Under the pieces are notes generated by a model. It saw only the letters and a list, made by a program, of their open reading frames with translations, searched no databases and was not told the origin of the DNA. The translations under genes were made by a program, and so were the position numbers. Below, in pieces: positions 60,184-64,000 of a DNA stretch of 64,000 bases (within the stretch, counting starts at the first letter, position 1; every line of letters starts with the position of its first letter). The DNA is taken from NCBI GenBank assembly GCA_942493145.1, contig OW818679.1, forward strand, positions 806,001-870,000, read 5' to 3'. The stretch comes from ENR-C20 sp942493145 (GTDB lineage Bacteria > Bacillota > Clostridia > Acetivibrionales > DTU013).

Positions 60184-61203
60184 ATGTGGACACCTGAAAG
60201 TGAGTCTTTGGAGTTGGTCCTGAGTAGATATCCTTACAGGACGACGGGCATAAGGAACGAATCATATAAGGGAAAAAAGGGTGTCTGGTGGATAAACACC
60301 GGCGAAGGCCTGAAAATATTAAAAAGAGTATCAAGCTCTGAAGAAACCCTGAAATATATTCTGGATGCTGTAAGGCATCTTTCATCAAGGGGTGTCCGAC
60401 TTCCCAAAATATACAGGACAAAGGACGGAAGGGAATATGTCTGTATTGATGGTGTATGTTACATCCTTATGGAAGCTGTCGAAGGCACAAACCCATCTTA
60501 TGAATCAGTGAAGGAGCTTGCAGCGGTCGTGCGGGGACTGGCGGGATTCCATAAAGCATCAGCCGGCTTTTCCCCTTCTCCTGGTACCAAACCCAAATAC
60601 CATCTTGGATTGTGGGTGGATGACTACACAGAACAACTTGAGGATATCAAGGGATTTTTAAAGGATGAAAGGTTTAATTCATCCGAACCTTTGATAACCC
60701 GCGAATTCCCATACTTTGCCCGGCGTGCCGAAGATGCGGTATCGGGTCTGAGAGGCCGGGAGTATGAGGAATGGAGCCATAAGGTGGAAGCTGAAGGGTG
60801 TCTTTGCCACCAGGATTTTGCAGCAGGTAACCTTATCCTTACCGATTCCGGGGGGCTCTGCGTGCTTGATATGGATTCGATTACAGTAGATATTCCTGCA
60901 AGAGACATCCGCAAGCTCCTGAACAAAATCATGAAGAAGCATGGCAGATGGGACATGGAGAAGACCAAAAGGATTCTGGACATATATCAGTCTGAGAATG
61001 CCCTGTCCCGGTCCGAATGGAAGGTTGTCATGCTTGATCTTATGTTCCCTCATCTATTCCTGGGTGCAGTCAATAAATACTGCTACAGGAGGGATAGCGA
61101 ATGGACGGATGAAAAGTACCACAAGAGGATTGCTGAAATGTCTGATTTTGAAAAAACAATAAAGCCTATCCTGGAGCAATTTGAAAGAATAATACCGGCA
61201 TGA
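60184..61203 (+). CDS. CotS-family spore coat protein, copy 1
   Basis: This roughly 339-residue protein has the aminoglycoside-phosphotransferase/kinase-like fold used by the CotS and YutH spore coat family. The catalytic-loop-like segment EGCLCHQDFAAGNLILTDSG holds His, Asp and Asn, and VLDMDSITVDIPARDIRKL follows in the metal-binding position. ATG 60184 is chosen over GTG 60166. A paralogue follows at once, then a GT4 glycosyltransferase and UDP-glucose dehydrogenase, as in clostridial coat-assembly clusters. Enzyme activity is not proven for the family. Confidence 0.9.
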   Translation: MWTPESESLELVLSRYPYRTTGIRNESYKGKKGVWWINTGEGLKILKRVSSSEETLKYILDAVRHLSSRGVRLPKIYRTKDGREYVCIDGVCYILMEAVEGTNPSYESVKELAAVVRGLAGFHKASAGFSPSPGTKPKYHLGLWVDDYTEQLEDIKGFLKDERFNSSEPLITREFPYFARRAEDAVSGLRGREYEEWSHKVEAEGCLCHQDFAAGNLILTDSGGLCVLDMDSITVDIPARDIRKLLNKIMKKHGRWDMEKTKRILDIYQSENALSRSEWKVVMLDLMFPHLFLGAVNKYCYRRDSEWTDEKYHKRIAEMSDFEKTIKPILEQFERIIPA

Positions 61204-61255
61204 ATTTGTGGCAGGCCCTGGTTTTCCAGGCTGAGGTTGAAAGGGGCGAGATTTG

Positions 61256-62245
61256 GTGTACGACAGTTCCAAGGAAAATGAAACAACTCTCAAAAGGCTT
61301 GCGGCCGAAGTATTGGGCATATATGGGATAACACCGGTGGATATAAAGCTTATCCAGGGTGGATCAATAAAAACAGTATGGAAGGTCAGGACAGACAAGA
61401 GTGTATTATGTCTGAAGCGGCTGAAGCAAACCATGGACAAAGCCTTATTCTCGGTAAATGCCCAGATCCATGTGAAAAAGTCGGGCGGCTTTGTTCCGGG
61501 AGTGATCGGGGATAAAAATGGGCAAGTAATTGTAAATCACAAGGAGCAGCTATTTGTATTGTACGAATGGATTGACGGCAGAGACCTGAATTTCCAGAAC
61601 CAGGCCGACCTTTGCATGGCAGTGAAAGGGCTTGCCGATTTTCACATCGCGACAAAAGGTTATATTCCTGTCGATGGTTCAAGGATATCCTCCAAAGTGG
61701 GCAGATGGCCTGACCAATACCTTTCAATGAAAAGAAGGATGTCTGAATGGGATGGATATGACGCTGCTGTAGACAGCATGGCGGCAAAGGCGCTGGAAAT
61801 GCTGAAGTCTTCAGAATACGGCAGGATGACGGGCGACAGCGGATCGGACGTCATAGTACTTTGCCACCAGGACTATGGCAGAGGTAATGCTATCCTCGCC
61901 GATAAAAGCTTATATGTCATCGATCTTGACGGTGTGACCTTTGACCTGCCTGCACGGGATATAAGAAAGATCATCGGTAAAAACGCGGAGAATAATGGGC
62001 GGTGGCAACCCTCAAAAATCAAGGAAATTCTGGATTGGTACACAGAAGTAAACCCTATGAGTATGGAAGAAAAAAATGTGTTGTTCATAGATCTGATGTT
62101 TCCCCACTGGTATTTCGGCCTTGTCAAAAACCTTTTTCAGGGTGGGAAACAGGTGAAAAAATCTGAAATTGACAGGATGGCGAGGTTTGAAGCTGACAAG
62201 GTGCCGGTCATCCAGGAACTGATTGACAATTTGAGTCGGGAGTAA
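61256..62245 (+). CDS. CotS-family spore coat protein, copy 2
   Basis: This roughly 330-residue paralogue of the preceding protein carries VLCHQDYGRGNAILADKSLY and VIDLDGVTFDLPARDIRKII in the same positions. The start is GTG 61256, or TTG 61253, with AAGGGG upstream. The N-terminal half has KTVWKVRTDKSVLCLKRLKQ, typical for the ATP-site lobe. It is co-directional with copy 1 after a 52-base gap and with the glycosyltransferase after a 27-base gap. Confidence 0.9.
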   Translation: MYDSSKENETTLKRLAAEVLGIYGITPVDIKLIQGGSIKTVWKVRTDKSVLCLKRLKQTMDKALFSVNAQIHVKKSGGFVPGVIGDKNGQVIVNHKEQLFVLYEWIDGRDLNFQNQADLCMAVKGLADFHIATKGYIPVDGSRISSKVGRWPDQYLSMKRRMSEWDGYDAAVDSMAAKALEMLKSSEYGRMTGDSGSDVIVLCHQDYGRGNAILADKSLYVIDLDGVTFDLPARDIRKIIGKNAENNGRWQPSKIKEILDWYTEVNPMSMEEKNVLFIDLMFPHWYFGLVKNLFQGGKQVKKSEIDRMARFEADKVPVIQELIDNLSRE

Positions 62246-62272
62246 TCAGCTGGAACTGATGGAGTGTGCAGA

Positions 62273-63403
62273 ATGAAACTTGCCTTTATTTGTACCGAGA
62301 AACTTCCTGTTCCGCCTGTGGCAGGCGGTGCAGTTCAATTATACATCAATGGTGTGCTGCCATATCTGGCAAAACAGCACGAGATTACTGTATTTGGAGT
62401 ACAATACCGTGGCTTGCCTGATGAAGAGACTGACGGTAATGTGAAATATATAAGGGTGTCGGGAAAAAATGAAGCACAATATCTGGAGAATATCAGAAAT
62501 AAGCTATCAGGTGATTACGACCTGGTACATGTCTTCAACCGCCCGCGCCTGATGCTCGCACTCAGTGACTTCAGGCCTGACCTGAGGTTCAGCTTGAGCC
62601 TTCATAATGAAATGTTCCATAATGAGAAGATTTCTTCTGAAGATGGCAAAAGGTGCATTCAAAAAGCAGAGTTCATCAACACCGTCAGCAGGTTTATAGC
62701 GGAGACCATATCCGGGCGCTTTCCAGAAGCAAAGGGAAAACTGAGAGTTGTATATTCAGGTGCGGATATTCAAACCTATAAGACCAAATGGTCTTCCGAG
62801 GGAATCCGCAATATGGAAGTGCTCAAAGAAAAATTCGGACTGCAGGGACGGAAGGTCATACTATATGTCGGCAGGCTCAGCGTAAAGAAGGGCGTCCATA
62901 TCCTGCTTAAGGCAGCTAAAAAGCTCATGGAAGAAGATCCTGATATTGCTTTGGTCATAGTGGGCAGCAAATGGTATGGAAAAAATGAAATAGATGATTA
63001 CGCAAAATCCGTATATACGACAGCTCATAATCTTCCGGGCCCTGTCATTTTGACAGGTTTTGTTCCGCCGGTGGATATTCCTGTATATTATAATCTTGGA
63101 GATGTATTCGTCTGTGCCTCACAGTGGAATGAGCCGTTGGCCAGGGTGCATTATGAAGCCATGGCGGCAGGACTTGCAATGATCACTACCAAAAGGGGCG
63201 GGAACAATGAGGTTGTGATTGATGGCGAAAATGGTCTTGTTATTGATGATTATAGCAATCCCGATATTTTTGCCGGATATATCAAAAAACTTCTGAACAA
63301 TCCAGATCTGGCTCTTGAGATGGGAAGAAATGGTCGACTTGCAGCAGAAGGGCGGTACAACTGGAAACGGGTCGCAGACGAGATTCTGGGGGACTTCGAA
63401 TGA
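62273..63403 (+). CDS. GT4-family glycosyltransferase (CotSA-like)
   Basis: This roughly 376-residue retaining glycosyltransferase has a GT-B fold. The N-terminal domain starts KLAFICTEKLPVPPVAGGAV with a glycine-rich loop. The C-terminal nucleotide-sugar domain includes VILYVGRLSVKKGVHILLKA and the E-x7-E motif EPLARVHYEAMAAGLAMITT. ATG 62273 has GGAG eight bases upstream and is preferred over GTG 62264. It overlaps the next gene as ATGA. Together with CotS proteins it probably glycosylates or builds coat polysaccharide. Confidence 0.92.
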   Translation: MKLAFICTEKLPVPPVAGGAVQLYINGVLPYLAKQHEITVFGVQYRGLPDEETDGNVKYIRVSGKNEAQYLENIRNKLSGDYDLVHVFNRPRLMLALSDFRPDLRFSLSLHNEMFHNEKISSEDGKRCIQKAEFINTVSRFIAETISGRFPEAKGKLRVVYSGADIQTYKTKWSSEGIRNMEVLKEKFGLQGRKVILYVGRLSVKKGVHILLKAAKKLMEEDPDIALVIVGSKWYGKNEIDDYAKSVYTTAHNLPGPVILTGFVPPVDIPVYYNLGDVFVCASQWNEPLARVHYEAMAAGLAMITTKRGGNNEVVIDGENGLVIDDYSNPDIFAGYIKKLLNNPDLALEMGRNGRLAAEGRYNWKRVADEILGDFE

Positions 63404-64000
63404 ACGTATCGGTTATTGGAACAGGCTATGTTGGGCTGGTTACTGGCGCATGCCTGGCGTCACTCGGCATGAATGTCATGTGCTGTGATTATGACACCGT
63501 TAAAATTGATAAATTGAAGAGGGGTATAATGCCCATTTACGAACCTGGCTTAATTGGTGTCGTCGGGAATTGCAGCAAGCTGGAATTCTCATCGAAAATG
63601 GAAGATGCAGTCGAGCACGCAGACATAATATTCATAGCCGTCAACACCCCGACAACGGCGGACAACAGGTGTGATACGGCCAATGTGCTGGAAGCGGCAA
63701 GGATGATTGCACGAGAAATAAGTAGCTATACGGTAGTTATTATTAAAAGTACCGTTCCGGTCGGTACCGGGCTAAGGGTCAGAAATGAAATCAAAAGGGT
63801 GCTGAATGAAAGAAATTCGGAGATCGGATTTGATGTGGTATCCAACCCGGAATTCCTTAGAGAGGGATCGGCTGTGAGGGATTTCATGTATCCTGACCGT
63901 ATTGTGATCGGAGCTGATAATGAAAAGGCGGCAAATGTCACAAAGGAAGTGTATAAGTATCAGATATCACACAAGGTTCCGGTTCTTGTGACCAATAAAG
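63400..64000 (+). CDS. UDP-glucose 6-dehydrogenase (partial, 5' part)
   Basis: This is the first 200 codons of a nucleotide-sugar dehydrogenase that oxidises UDP-glucose to UDP-glucuronate; the gene runs off the window. The NAD-binding Rossmann start is VSVIGTGYVGLVTGACLASL. Other marks are YEPGL, FIAVNTPTTADNRCDTANV, IKSTVPVGTG and VSNPEFLREGSAVRDF. The ATG overlaps the glycosyltransferase stop by four bases. It would supply UDP-glucuronate for the adjacent coat or surface-polysaccharide genes. Confidence 0.93.
   Translation, partial: MNVSVIGTGYVGLVTGACLASLGMNVMCCDYDTVKIDKLKRGIMPIYEPGLIGVVGNCSKLEFSSKMEDAVEHADIIFIAVNTPTTADNRCDTANVLEAARMIAREISSYTVVIIKSTVPVGTGLRVRNEIKRVLNERNSEIGFDVVSNPEFLREGSAVRDFMYPDRIVIGADNEKAANVTKEVYKYQISHKVPVLVTNK

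Overview
The window reads as chromosomal DNA of an anaerobic, spore-forming, nitrogen-fixing Clostridia species. It has strong AGGAGG-type ribosome binding sites, a T-box leader, intrinsic terminators, spore-coat (CotS) genes, and a nif cluster of the Clostridium pasteurianum type (nifI1-nifI2 between nifH and nifD, long NifD, short NifK, fused NifN-NifB, split homocitrate synthase). No transposase, CRISPR array, rRNA or phage gene was seen. The species cannot be fixed from this sequence alone; a cellulolytic-cluster clostridium (Ruminiclostridium/Acetivibrio-like) is a guess.

Layout. 0-2.2 kb: pstS-pstC-pstA on the minus strand behind a clear Pho box. 2.2-8.1 kb: secreted amidase, a frameshifted chemoreceptor, an EAL-CBS-GGDEF protein, a small zinc-ribbon protein and CheW. 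8.2-12.9 kb: argJ, then a T-box leader, a palindromic repeat element, a small membrane protein and valS. 13.0-29.6 kb: a nitrogen island with an ANTAR RNA-binding regulator, PII, an Amt-PII fusion, a second PII, a second Amt, then nifH-I1-I2-D-K-E-(N-B)-fdx-Vomega-Valpha. 29.6-33.7 kb: MATE exporter, MarR regulator with a 36-bp palindromic operator, and NAD synthetase. 33.8-34.3 kb: tRNA-His, tRNA-Gln, tRNA-Lys. 34.5-38.8 kb: LysM/double metallo-beta-lactamase protein and a two-component system. 39-44.9 kb: a Liv-type ABC transporter and a LysR regulator. 45.2-52.4 kb: a MerR regulator, a probable MerR-activated operon (cyclase-family hydrolase, Fe-S/flavin old-yellow-enzyme reductase, SLC13-like transporter, UroD-family protein) and a soluble chemoreceptor. 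52.7-59.7 kb: a large GGDEF/EAL protein, an SLH surface protein and a BKACE (DUF849) enzyme behind an attenuator-like leader. 59.8-64 kb: amphi-Trp protein, two CotS-family proteins, a GT4 glycosyltransferase and the start of UDP-glucose dehydrogenase.

The most striking system is the nitrogen island. An ANTAR antiterminator is encoded directly upstream of the PII/Amt/nif genes. Four leaders (before the ANTAR gene itself, both PII genes and nifH) share one design: a short hairpin with a hexaloop carrying G at position 4, whose 3' arm is the 5' arm of an intrinsic terminator. Three of these also offer an upstream hairpin with an A1/G4 hexaloop. This predicts that the whole island is switched by ANTAR-mediated antitermination, with PII/NifI proteins acting after translation. 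ANTAR control of nitrogen genes is a known principle; this four-leader layout with self-control and an Amt-PII fusion deserves a closer look.
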